Shown: positions 50,301-57,165 of the stretch, in pieces
How the letters are laid out: the number at the start of each line of letters is the position of its first letter
Numbering within the stretch: position 1 is the first letter of the stretch
Assembly (NCBI GenBank): GCA_030533445.1
Contig: CM060070.1
Span: 21,580,001-21,644,000, forward strand
Origin: Cyprinodon diabolis
Lineage: Eukaryota > Chordata > Actinopteri > Cyprinodontiformes > Cyprinodontidae
Length of the DNA: 64,000 bases
Direction of reading: 5' to 3'
Translations under genes and position numbers: made by a program
The notes under the pieces: generated by a model
What the model was told of the DNA's origin: nothing
Database searches by the model: none
What the model saw: only the letters and a program-made list of their open reading frames with translations

Positions 50301-52561
50301 CCTCTAAAACCTGAGACAGAACGCAAAATAAATATAAATCATGCAGATTATAATTTACAATAAACCGTATTTTAATTAATTGGAGATAATTACATGATCT
50401 ACAAAAATATATTTACCTAAAAAAAAATTAACTTGCATAATACGTTTTCAAGAAATGGTTATGACAGGGTTAGCTTTAAAGTACGGAATGAAGCACATTC
50501 CTGTGTTGACATTTAGTACAAGTAGGGGCCATATACTGTGTTGGCATGTAATTCAGACAAGACAATCTTATACCGTGGTTAGTTCAGTTTGAGCTATAGA
50601 AGTCTGTTTGGAAACCATGCCGTTATCTAAGTGGACTTTGCTCTAAAGAGTAACTGTAATGAGCCTGTAATTCCAAAAGTTTTGTAAAATGACAGCATAT
50701 CGTCAATAAACTTACATACCAGGTGACTAATTATGACTAATGAGATGCTTATTACCCTGCTGGGAAGTGATACGCTACTGCCTGGAACAGAGAGCCCTTT
50801 TCACATTGTCTGCTGTTACATCTTCAGTAGACGGATATGGGAAAGATTTTTGATGAATGACACAGAGTATTCTTGACTTTCTTTTTCAGATTCTCACAAT
50901 TTATGTTTTGAGGAACTTTGGACATAATAGAGAAAACAGTAAGTGAAGGGTATTTGATACAGATAGTAGCTATGAACCTGATAGAAATTATGAAATTAAA
51001 ATATCATAACAATTTAGTTACAGGGTGTAACTAAAAGAATGTGCTTTTTAGTAAAGAGGAAAGGTCACATTAGAGTAAAATAAAAGGAATCTTGTGCATA
51101 TATAGCAATTTTAAACACTTTTTTTCACATTAAATGGATAATCTGAAGCTTCTCTCACTGAAAAAGTAGGAAAATACTAAGTATGCATGATTATGAACAT
51201 GTTATAAAGAGAAAATATTTCTTATAAATGTAGCACCTTTCATCTACATAAATCAGTGTTTGAAAAGGACTACAAACGTGTTCTATAATATCTACATTAT
51301 GCAACAGTAGAAAATCATATGATACTTTTAATTCATTGACTACGTCTGAACATCTTCTGCTGTCTCAGGGGTATTTTTTAAGTAAATGAAACACTCTCTA
51401 AATGTTTGGCTAAGATAATTACATTCTGTAACAACTTATTTTATTTTCTTCTGTGTGAATGTTTGACTGAAGCTGTGGACTGAAATTAACTTCCCGTTGA
51501 ACCGCCACATTTGATTTTACTGTTATAATTTCACACATATTAAAAAAGGCTTTTCTAGTAGAACAGAGCAAAAAGAGAGTGCTTGCATCCATGTAGATCA
51601 TTACTATTTTGGTCAGAAATAGAGCATAAATTAGGTGGTCTACCAATAAAAAAAGGCTTTTCGAGTCAGCACATGACATATTTCCCTTTTAGAGAAATTA
51701 GGGCTGTGTGTTCACCTTCCTTGTTTTTTAACCTGTTTACTACACAACTGTAAATTACAGACCTGGAAGGGAGGAAATCCTGACCATACCTTATAAAAAC
51801 AGCTTTAATGAAGATAAATATGTTCTCTAAACTAGATTAAAGCACATCAGAGCACATTAAGCTGGTTGGTGTTGAAGTTAGTTTTGATGCATTTAATAAA
51901 TAAGAGAATGTGTCACATTTTTAGTATTTATTTAGCTTTGAAGTGAGCTATTAAAGACCTGTTCAATCCCCCGCCTGGATAATTGGTGGATAGCAAGTTT
52001 ATAACAGGGTGTTGGATTTAAACTAGTGTTTTGTCAGGAGTTATTCGGGTCTTGCGTGAAAAAGCCTCGCCTACTTTTACGGATGATGGAGACTAATGGT
52101 ATATTACCAAAAATGAAGATGATTTACTGGAGCTTGATAATGTTTAATTTTGGGGGGAACTCGTGAATCCCACCCTATAAGCAGTAAGTGAACTCACCAT
52201 GGACGTCCTTCTGGGCGATATTCTGGGTCCGGATGAGCGAAGACAGTCGCCGGACATCTCCTTTAAACACACATTCGTGCACTGGAAAGTCTAACCCGGG
52301 TTTGATGATGGGGTTTTTGTTGTTGTCATCAATAACATCCGTTGTTGTCAGTGTGTTGTTTGTGTTACCATTATTCTGTGACTGCGTGGACGGCGACTTA
52401 ATTAACTTGTGGTTGCTGAATATTTTACTCGCCCTGCTCTTGTTGTTCGCCTTGGGGACGGCAAAAGTCCCGGTGGCAGCCCCCTCGTCCGGCTCCAGCA
52501 GATCTTCGTCCTTGCTTGGCCTCTGGTCCTTCCGCAGCGAGCGGAGCTTCTCTCCCGTCAT
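18887..52561 (-). CDS. ankrd13c: ANKRD13C, ankyrin repeat domain-containing protein 13C (13 coding exons, complete)
   Basis: Joining 13 exons with consistent phases gives 519 codons plus TAA; human ANKRD13C is 541 residues. The protein starts MTGEKLRSLRKDQ, has a low-complexity Asn/Thr-rich stretch (residues about 60-85), ankyrin repeats (about 93-195, including NTPLHLAV and GWSPLAEAISYGD), then the ANKRD13-type GPCR-chaperone domain to the C terminus, ending DPSRFPDL. By family knowledge it is an ER-membrane-associated cytosolic chaperone that retains and matures GPCRs such as prostaglandin D2 receptors. The ATG at 52559-52561 has A at -3 and an in-frame TAG six bases upstream, which fixes the start. 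Introns range from 101 bp (intron 10) to 6.7 kb (intron 2). The exon 8 donor (GTTGGT) is weak, but the junction restores the family sequence. It is head-to-head with CTH. Confidence 0.96.
19124..19224 (-). CDS. ankrd13c: ANKRD13C coding exon 12
   Basis: Codes LLNVLEVIAPFKHFNKLREF then VQMKLPPGFPVKL plus one base of Asp. Acceptor CCTTCAG, donor G/GTAAGC. Confidence 0.95.
19815..19854. repeat. perfect 17-bp stem hairpin
   Basis: GCATATACAAGACCGCA is followed by the 6-base loop CAGGGA and then its exact reverse complement. It lies in ANKRD13C intron 11, in otherwise ordinary AT-rich sequence. The perfect stem suggests a recent origin. Its role is unknown. Confidence 0.9.
20259..20357 (-). CDS. 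ankrd13c: ANKRD13C coding exon 11
   Basis: Codes APNLGRELVCKESKKNFKAT through SQDFPLGIE. It is separated from exon 10 by only 101 bp. Acceptor ATGCTTAG, donor TC/GTAAGT. Confidence 0.94.
20459..20538 (-). CDS. ankrd13c: ANKRD13C coding exon 10
   Basis: Codes PTRRQSLTPPLPSTISW through EEYITADNG plus two bases of Arg. A proline-rich loop of the chaperone domain. Acceptor CCTCTTAG, donor AG/GTAGGA. Confidence 0.94.
20990..21330 (+). mobile_element. L2-like LINE 3' tail
   Basis: A 3' fragment of a fish interspersed repeat, present at several places in this window. Hallmarks are CTTCCTGTTAAAAGGGAG, the AGTCGATGCAATCAACTGG region, a GCTATATAAATAAA near the end and a terminal ATTGA-type microsatellite tail. 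It lies in ANKRD13C intron 9, antisense to the gene. The clade is inferred from the RT remnant of the copy at 55.5-56.3 kb. Confidence 0.75.
24370..25078 (+). mobile_element. L2-like LINE 3' fragment (longer copy)
   Basis: Same family as the 21.0-kb copy but extending about 350 bp further 5'. It ends in AATAAACTGAATTGAAT, 77 bp from the donor of ANKRD13C exon 9 and antisense to that gene. Confidence 0.75.
25156..25317 (-). CDS. ankrd13c: ANKRD13C coding exon 9
   Basis: Codes ERVGNFLADFYSVNGLVLES through LIEQNFE, 54 codons, phase 0 at both ends. It includes the basic, ER-side motif RKRREHLSEEDIL. Acceptor CTCTCCAG, donor GAG/GTGATG. A LINE tail ends at 25078 in the next intron. Confidence 0.95.
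26190..26386 (-). mobile_element. Tc1 scrap, antisense SINE/LINE tail and (AT)n microsatellite
   Basis: Three repeats abut. At about 26190-26228 a short scrap reads like Tc1 transposase DNA (GTGAAGCATGG ... GTTATGGTTTGGGGATG). At 26229-26330 there is an antisense retroposon tail with an AGAATC-type repeat and AGTTTATTGCCAAGTA. At about 26350-26386 there is an (AT)n run. All lie in ANKRD13C intron 8-9 space (intron 8 begins at 28933 and ends at 25318). Confidence 0.5.
27249..27460 (+). pseudogene. LINE endonuclease-domain remnant
   Basis: The frame from 27254 reads AVYITSSANVD, then NALLTVTSRLQ and LLISGNFN. This resembles the apurinic-like endonuclease core of fish LINEs, where the usual sequence has a GDFN motif; here the Asp is Asn. 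Further on, a shifted frame gives RTILDLL followed by a stop. It is a short, dead fragment in ANKRD13C intron 8. Confidence 0.55.
28102..28641 (+). mobile_element. 540-bp hAT element with perfect 8-bp TSD
   Basis: The left end is TAGGGATGGAACGGTT and the right end AACCGTTCCACCCCTA, which form near-perfect terminal inverted repeats. Both sides are flanked by ATGGATAT (28094-28101 and 28642-28649), the 8-bp duplication typical of hAT transposons. Subterminal AACCG/CGGTT motifs are repeated many times. The interior holds a short frame with part of a BED zinc finger but no transposase catalytic domain, so the element is non-autonomous. It lies in ANKRD13C intron 8. The intact TSD and termini suggest a young insertion. 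Confidence 0.9.
28353..28550 (+). pseudogene. clipped BED zinc-finger N terminus of a hAT transposase
   Basis: A 65-codon frame starts MASGKEQELED. It has the BED-finger signature: Trp22-Asp-His-Phe25, Cys46-x2-Cys49, then NTTNM at residues 59-63. The stop follows two residues later, just where the distal His-x-His half of the finger should be. So the zinc site is incomplete, and the dimerisation and RNase H-like domains are absent. It resembles the N terminus of ZBED-type proteins and hAT transposases. Most likely it is a leftover of an internal deletion; whether any peptide is made is unknown. Confidence 0.7.
28934..29065 (-). CDS. ankrd13c: ANKRD13C coding exon 8
   Basis: Codes ESEMETEEEVDILMSSDVY through GWLFREDKT, 44 codons with phase 0 at both ends. 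The acceptor CTTCTTAG is good. The donor ACG/GTTGGT departs from the GTRAGT consensus, but the join to exon 9 (ERVGNFLADFY) reproduces the conserved family sequence. Confidence 0.92.
30370..31127 (+). mobile_element. L2-like LINE 3' fragment adjacent to ANKRD13C exon 7
   Basis: Longest copy of the family in plus orientation. It starts near GTCCGTGAGGCAGACACC and ends with CTATATAAATAAACTGAATT. The tail stops 25 bp from the donor of exon 7 on the opposite strand. Confidence 0.75.
31153..31297 (-). CDS. ankrd13c: ANKRD13C coding exon 7
   Basis: Codes LDTTLIDFTDMKCQRGDLS through KVYQRIHHE in the core of the GPCR-chaperone domain. Donor GAG/GTGGGT. A LINE 3' tail ends at 31127, only 25 bp inside the following intron. 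Confidence 0.95.
32395..32461 (-). CDS. ankrd13c: ANKRD13C coding exon 6
   Basis: Codes VPLLSRILPSDACKIYKQG then LNI and two bases of Arg. Acceptor GTCGCAG, donor AG/GTAAGT. Confidence 0.94.
33530..33830 (-). mobile_element. decayed Tc1-like transposase fragment, antisense
   Basis: Motifs such as CTGCAGAAGAAAAGCATCC, TCTACCACCATGTCTATAG and CAGAGCACCTTCTTC resemble the antisense strand of fish Tc1-like elements. No open frame remains. Lies in ANKRD13C intron 5. Confidence 0.45.
33984..34207 (+). mobile_element. tRNA-derived SINE
   Basis: The head has tRNA-like pol III boxes: an A-box-like GCAGCCTAGAGGTTAGAG and a B-box-like GAGTTCAAGCCCC. It is followed by a body shared with fish SINEs (CTGAGCAAGACCTTAACCCC, GGGGATGGGTTAAATGCAGA) and a short ATT-rich tail. 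The cloverleaf is degenerate, so it is not a functional tRNA gene. Confidence 0.7.
34215..34880 (+). pseudogene. RTE/Rex3-like LINE, reverse transcriptase C-terminal fragment
   Basis: An open stretch at 34346-34801 contains LTYGHEIWVLTERTRSRIQA, FLGRVAGRTLRD, SVTREELGVESLLLH and GRRPCGRPRTHWRDYVS. These are characteristic of the C-terminal part of reverse transcriptase in a common fish LINE. Just after the stop lies a short ATGGATGGAT tail, like the GATG repeats ending Rex3/RTE elements. The 5' part of the element is missing. A SINE sits directly upstream (33984-34207). Lies in ANKRD13C intron 5, antisense to the gene. Confidence 0.75.
35482..35527 (-). CDS. ankrd13c: ANKRD13C coding exon 5 (46 bp)
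   Basis: Codes LGDFYLELHWDFQSW plus the first base of Val, the beginning of the GPCR-chaperone domain. Acceptor CTCTGCAG, donor G/GTGAGT. Confidence 0.94.
35881..36010 (+). mobile_element. CAGAGGTGGGTA-type fish repeat, one end
   Basis: Begins CAGAGGTGGGTAGGATTTAG and continues with the ACTTGA/TACTCCT-rich body typical of this abundant teleost repeat. A fragment with the opposite end (CTACCCACCTCTG) lies at 46862-46874. Confidence 0.45.
36300..36425 (+). mobile_element. LINE 3'-end fragment
   Basis: Contains GACTGGTGACCAGACCAGAG, GTGTACCCCGCCTTTCGCCC and GGAGATAGGCAACAGCCCC, the conserved 3' end of an abundant fish LINE. Truncated on both sides; intron 4-5 boundary region of ANKRD13C is not affected (it lies in intron 4). 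Confidence 0.6.
37066..37118. mobile_element. single end of a hAT-like element
   Basis: ATATCATGCATCCCTA preceded by GGCATCGGATATTG matches the usual end of a fish hAT MITE. No partner end was found nearby. Confidence 0.35.
37395..37480 (-). CDS. ankrd13c: ANKRD13C coding exon 4
   Basis: Codes I-TALLRKLKQQSRESVEDK and on to LLKALKE, an α-helical charged segment that follows the ankyrin repeats. Acceptor CTCCCACAG, donor GAG/GTATGT, ends in phase 0. Confidence 0.94.
38283..39352. mobile_element. possible hAT-like element (about 1.07 kb)
   Basis: Left end CAGGGCTAAAACAATTAATCGG, given here in part, resembles the AGGGCTGCAACTAA-type ends of hAT MITEs with repeated GATTAATCG motifs. The right candidate end is AATCCCAGCCCTAG. 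No 8-bp target duplication is visible, so the two ends may not belong together. Confidence 0.35.
41876..42020 (-). mobile_element. L2-like LINE 3' tail, minus orientation
   Basis: Begins with the ATTCA microsatellite (complement of TGAAT), then TTTATTTATATAGCGCC and the GTTGATTGCATCGACTCA motif. Same family as the 21.0-kb copy, in ANKRD13C intron 3. Confidence 0.7.
42549..42653 (-). CDS. ankrd13c: ANKRD13C coding exon 3
   Basis: Codes ECAHLLLAHNAPVKVK through SYGDRQM, the remainder of one ankyrin repeat and most of the next. Acceptor TTTTGCAG, donor A/GTAAGT, phase 1 at both ends. Confidence 0.95.
46363..46640. mobile_element. Tc1-like MITE (internal-deletion derivative)
   Basis: The left part reads CAGTCAAAATTTTGAACACA then TTCTCATTCAATGGTTTGTC. 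The right part has CAGATGTGTCCAAACTTTAT. These correspond to the two inverted ends of a common fish Tc1-like transposon whose transposase interior is gone. Confidence 0.6.
46790..46875 (+). mobile_element. CAGAGGTGGGTA-type repeat, right end
   Basis: Ends in CTACTCTACCCACCTCTG-like sequence (GTTACTCTACCCACCTCTG), the complement of the repeat start seen at 35881. Only one end is present. Confidence 0.45.
48072..48745 (+). mobile_element. L2-like LINE 3' fragment, diverged
   Basis: Older copy of the LINE tail family. CTTCCTGTTAAAAGGGAG and AATGACTCGATGCAATCAGC are still recognisable, and the tail AAATTGAATC is degraded. Confidence 0.65.
49394..49435 (-). CDS. ankrd13c: ANKRD13C coding exon 2 (42 bp)
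   Basis: A micro-exon coding GNTPLHLAVMMGHK, the start of an ankyrin repeat. The acceptor is TTTCTG..TGCAG in form and the donor is G/GTAAGC. Phase 1 at both ends fits exons 1 and 3. Confidence 0.93.
49436..52197 (-). other. ANKRD13C intron 1
   Basis: 2.76 kb of AT-rich sequence with no repeat family or exon that I can name. Confidence 0.5.
52198..52561 (-). CDS. ankrd13c: ANKRD13C coding exon 1
   Basis: Codes residues 1-121 plus the first base of Gly122. It holds the variable N terminus, the Asn/Thr-rich linker and the start of the first ankyrin repeat (FPVHECVFKGDVRRL). The donor is G/GTGAGT. The exon lies in a CpG-rich region. Confidence 0.95.
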
Positions 52562-52900
52562 TTTCTACACGGTTATCGCTGACGGAGCGGAGGGTGTCGC
52601 CACCGACGATGACCCACCGGGCGAACTGATGCGATTCGCCGGTTGTAGCTCCTTACGCAAGCGCTGGAAAATGTACAACATTTAATTTAACAAAAACCCG
52701 TCCGACAAAAGGTACGGAACCGCCACTCCTCTCGAAGATAACGAAGCGGTAGCGTTGTTTACCGATTTATTGTCTGAGCAAACTGCTCCCTACCCTCCCG
52801 CCGGCCTGTAAACTGTAGGTGCTGTTCACAGAAGCGTCTCTCCACTTCACTAGTACGAAAGATTCCGCCTTAAAATATCGCGAGAGTTCAGGAAAGGTTA
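52562..52900 (-). promoter_or_regulatory. ANKRD13C promoter / 5' UTR region (CpG-rich)
   Basis: CpG dinucleotides are dense here and through exon 1, in contrast to the AT-rich surroundings, as at a housekeeping-type promoter. A TATCGCGAGA at 52876-52885 differs by one base from the TCTCGCGAGA element found at many CpG promoters. No TATA box is apparent. The transcription start cannot be placed exactly. Confidence 0.55.
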
Positions 52901-53139
52901 CTAACGGTTATTACCACTTTGGCGACTGCAAAGTTGTATTTGCGCCCCTATTAAAATACTGTTTTGTTATACGGGTTACCACAAATCATAAAAACGACAA
53001 ATGATGCAAATTCTCCAATCACATTCGTCATTTTTTTTCCTGTACAGTAGGTTATATTTTAATTGTTTACAAAGGGCCTTCCAGAGATAATAATTTTAAT
53101 AATAATAATAATAACTTTAAAAAAAACACAACTCAACGA

Positions 53140-53861
53140 CAGGGGCGGAGCTAGATGGGGGGCCAGGGGTGGTCATGGCCACCCTTAGCCAATCATTGGC
53201 CACCCCTGTAGTCACCTACCATTTATTTCCCTCTAGTACAGATGGTGGAAACAGTAATACTCTGGAATATTCAAAACATTTTAATTTTTGATATATTAAC
53301 AATTACTTGACAACAAAAACACTGTGGTTAATTATGCACATCAATATACTAACATTAAAGATGATAAGTACAGAATTCCAGCAGAAATAGATTTTGTGGT
53401 TTATGGGGTAAAGAGAACATTATGTCTCTGCAAGTCATCTAGGAGTCTTCAGTGAAATCATTTATAACTTTTAATAAAAACTTATTAAATAATACATTTA
53501 TTTAGATATGAGTACTTGTAAATATCCATTTTATGCAGAATGATTACTTAAAAAAGTAGTTAAGTAATGACAATGGAAAAGATGTTCGCCCAAAACTCAA
53601 ACCTGAGAGAATTTTATCCACTATACCTTTGATTTAGAAAGCAAAGATTTATGAATATATTTGTCTATTTGTTAGCAAAGACTGTGAGAAAATATAGTTT
53701 GTCTTTATTTAGAAAATATGGATGTTTAGCTCATTAATTTTCCTGTTGGAACAGTGTAGATTGACTGAGAGGTTTTGGTGCCTATCTGCTTTTGTCCACC
53801 CCTCAGTGTACATTGGTTATTGCCTGGCCCCCCTTATAAAAATGTTCTGGCTACGCCTCTG
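53140..53861. mobile_element. 722-bp hAT-like element, 8-bp TSD with one mismatch
   Basis: Left end CAGGGGCGGAGCTAG, right end CTGGCTACGCCTCTG; these are inverted repeats with a few mismatches. It is flanked by CTCAACGA (53132-53139) and CTCAACAA (53862-53869), an 8-bp duplication with one difference. A second pair of complementary tracts (GGGGGGCCAGG and CCTGGCCCCCC) lies just inside the ends. There is no coding capacity. It sits in the divergent ANKRD13C-CTH intergenic region. Confidence 0.8.
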
Positions 53862-54661
53862 CTCAACAAGCTTATAAAGAAGGGCGACTCTGCTCTACTG
53901 TAGGAACTCTTCCAGAACTTCTGGAGATTGTTCACAAAGAAGAATTCTTTATAAACTTAAGAACATTATGGAAAACAGTGAGCATCCTCTTCAGAAGCTT
54001 TCTAAACAACAGAGAGTCTTCAGTCAGAGGCTTCTCCAGATGCGGTGCAAGACAGACTGATACAGAAGATCCTTCACACTCACAACACTATGTTAAAAAA
54101 TAGCTTATGAATTGCTGCAACATTTAATTTCCGTGGATTAATAAGGTATTTTTGAATTGAAGGAATGTCTTTAGACCCGAGTAAAACTCCAAACCAGTGA
54201 CTTAGAGAGATTAAATCGATAAACATTTTTTAAGAAAATATGGTAAAACTGTTTCTTTTTTTCATTTGTTTTTTAATAGCTGATGAAGAATAAAACCTAT
54301 GTGAAACATGTAAGATGTTTTTCAGGTTTTGTTTGTTTAGTAACCATTCACTAAAGTTTTTACTTGTAGTCACACTACTTTGCAAAAATGGACCTGATTA
54401 ACTTTCCTTAAAGGCTTTTTTTAAAAAGAAACTATATGCATATAAAGAAAGTTAAAAAAAATTGTAAAGAATTTTATGGTTTGTGACTTCTTTTTAACTT
54501 GTAATTCACAAATTACTGAGAAGCACATTTTTCTTATCAAACCCAATGAAATTCAATCACATTTATGGAGTGCATGATATACATTTGAACGATTTTTGAA
54601 GGTTAAACAGTATTTTCTTTGGTTTCATCATAATCAAGGTTATGACTTAGGCAACTTTTAT

Positions 54662-54698
54662 TTTCATTTCGTATACACAGAGTGTATACGAAATGAAA
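54662..54698. repeat. perfect 17-bp stem hairpin, 3-base loop
   Basis: TTTCATTTCGTATACAC, loop AGA, then the exact reverse complement. It lies in the intergenic region between ANKRD13C and CTH. Confidence 0.9.
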
Positions 54699-55084
54699 TT
54701 TCCTTTAGTACAGCTTTGTAGACAGTAAATTAACATTTCCATTCCATAAAGTGCAGCAGTGATCAAATGTAAACAGTATGAGAGAAAAAAACATGGTGCA
54801 AAAAAAAAAAAACGCATTGATGTGGAGGCTCAGAGCATTGATATATATGATGCAAATATGCAATATTTTTAGTTTGGTTTTATCAGTGTAATGCAGAGTC
54901 TGTGACATGATTTAGAGATTTGCACATCCACACCAAAGATTCTTCTTATTTTGTTACTTAAAGTTGTCCTATACATTTTTTATGGCTCAAATGCATAAAA
55001 AGGGATGGCCCACAGTGTCATCCTATTAAAGTTATCCAGAGTTTGGGTTATAAAGTACAAAGAAATAATATTATAATATATATT

Positions 55085-56326
55085 ATATAGAAGCAGACAT
55101 ACAGAAAGAAGCAGAGATACAAAAGGTAACTGTCAACCAGCTCCACAGCCAGTTCCTTCCAGGAAAGACACAGCCAGGCAAATGAGCTCTGAGCCAGCTG
55201 CCATGTCAGAGGATGAAAGAAAGCATAGTTAGTCACAATAAGAAAAACACGACTACACTGAAAATACAGATCAAGCTCCAACATCTAAAAAATATTGGTG
55301 TTGATGGCAGCAGCACAGCAGATATTTATCTCTTAGCACAGCCTAACAGGAACAGGGTGACCAGATGTTCTCTTTTTTCCGGACATGTCCTACTTTTCAT
55401 ATCTAAAAAAATGTCCGGGGGGAATTTCAAAATCGTCCAGGATTTTGGTCGACTACGTGAGCTCCGGGGCTGGTCCAGGAACTCCGGCGGATGGGGGGAA
55501 GGAGCCAGATAGAATGAAGCAGAATGATGAAATGGTTCTCCTGCAGTGTAAGCCTATAGCAGCATAACTATAGAGAAAGCTCACGATAACCTGAGCCACT
55601 CTAACTATAAGCTTTATCAACAAGAAAAGTTTGAAACCTTCCCTTGAAAGTAGACAGAGTGTCTGCCTCACGGACTAACACTGGTAGTTAGTTCCACAGG
55701 AGAGGAAACTGATAACTAAAAGATCTGCCTCCCATTATTCTTTTGGAAATTTTAGGAACCACTAGTAAACCTGCAGACTAAGAGTGAAGCGCTCTGTTAG
55801 GAACATAGGAAATAACCAGATCTCTGATGTGATAGAGCTTGGCCATTCAAAGCTTTATATGTGAGAAGGAGGATTTTAAATTCTATTTTGGATTTAACAG
55901 AAAGACAATGAAGAGAAGCTAGGATATGAAAAAATATGATCTCTGTTTTTAAAATTCATAAGAACTCTGGGTGCAACATTTTGACTTCCTGAGTGTAAAA
56001 AAAAATACAATAGTCCAGCCTTGCAATTTTCGTTGATAAAATAAGGAACTTCTAGAAACCTCTTTGATATGGGATTTAAATGACAGGTCCTGATCAAAAA
56101 TAACACCAAGATTTTGTACTTTATCTAAGATCAATGTAATCCCTTCCAGGTGAAGAACAATAGACTGTATTTCTATCAGTCCTGCTTGATTTGAGCATAA
56201 ATGAGCAAAGAGCATCTCTGTTATCTTTGAAAGCGTAGATGTACTAGTTCTTACGGAACACTTCCACCCCCTGTGGTTCAAACAAGAGAGTACTTGCTGA
56301 ACTAAAGTCCTTTCTCCTGGGCTCAA
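55085..56326 (-). pseudogene. L2/Maui-like LINE fragment with RT remnant, antisense to CTH
   Basis: Read on the minus strand, the 5' part (56326 to about 56030) encodes a reverse-transcriptase-like piece: VQNLGVIFDQDLSFKSHIKE followed by a degenerate continuation. This motif is typical of the RT C-terminal region of L2/Maui-clade fish LINEs. Downstream, 55990-55525 and 55354-55085 match the body of the LINE tails at 24.4, 30.4 and 48.1 kb. Another repeat (55355-55512) interrupts it. The end carrying the ATTGA tail is lost. Confidence 0.7.
55355..55512 (+). mobile_element. nested repeat inserted into the LINE
   Basis: GGGTGACCAGATGTTCTC followed by TTCCGGACATGTCC and AAATGTCCGGGGGG matches a known-looking fish repeat type (GTGACCA...TCCGGACATG). 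It replaces a stretch of the surrounding LINE, so it inserted later. I see no clear target duplication. Confidence 0.5.
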
Positions 56327-56346
56327 TCAGCAATAGTGAGAGGTGC

Positions 56347-56654
<308 letters not shown>

Positions 56655-56812
56655 AATATATATCACCAGAGTGAACTGAAATGAAAAATGTTTTTCAAGC
56701 GAGACAGCCAAACCCTCCTGATTCAAAAAACAAGAATCGTTGCATCATAGCGCCAGGACTGACAGGAGCTCAAACAGCGTGCTGTAGTCATAGGCATCGG
56801 ACGCCCCCTATA

Positions 56813-56866
56813 TCTCAACCAATCAGAGCCGCACTCTGCATGCCGGTAAGCGCTGATTGGTTGAGA
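56813..56866 (+). promoter_or_regulatory. CTH promoter: inverted pair of CCAAT boxes
   Basis: TCTCAACCAATCAG (56813-56826) and its exact reverse complement CTGATTGGTTGAGA (56853-56866) flank a 26-bp GC-richer spacer. Each arm contains a CCAAT box in NF-Y-type context (ACCAATCA). They lie about 120-170 bp upstream of the CTH ATG, a usual position for such boxes in TATA-less promoters. Direct regulation is inferred from motif and position only. Confidence 0.65.
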
Positions 56867-56982
56867 AGGACGGGCTTGTCGAACTGCCCCGTTGAATAGT
56901 ATTTCCCTCCCCACACACTATTAACCGCTATGCGCTCCCATCCCGAGTACAGTTCGCGGTGAATTCAGGAAACAACACTGCC

Positions 56983-57165
56983 ATGGCCCAGTCGAACAAA
57001 GACGAAACCGACGATTTGTTCGCCGGCTTCCGCACGGCTTTTAAATCTTTCGCCACAGATGCCATACACATCGGCCAGGAGCCGGAGCAGTGGACATCAA
57101 TGGCTGTAGTGCCGCCGATTTCGCTGTCCACCACCTTCAAACAGCTCTCCCCGGGAAACCACACT
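56983..57165 (+). CDS. cth: CTH coding exon 1
   Basis: Codes MAQSNKDETDDLFAGF through STTFKQLSPGNHT, 61 codons. Includes AIHIGQEPEQW and AVVPPISLSTTF, the family's N-terminal region. Donor ACT/GTAAGT. Confidence 0.96.

Noticed and set aside
52188..52685. 165-residue plus-strand frame
   Set aside because: It is the antisense shadow of ANKRD13C exon 1 and its promoter.
56959..56982. Upstream extension of CTH exon 1
   Set aside because: The extension would start at GTG. The ATG at 56983 has a better context and fits the family's N-terminal length.
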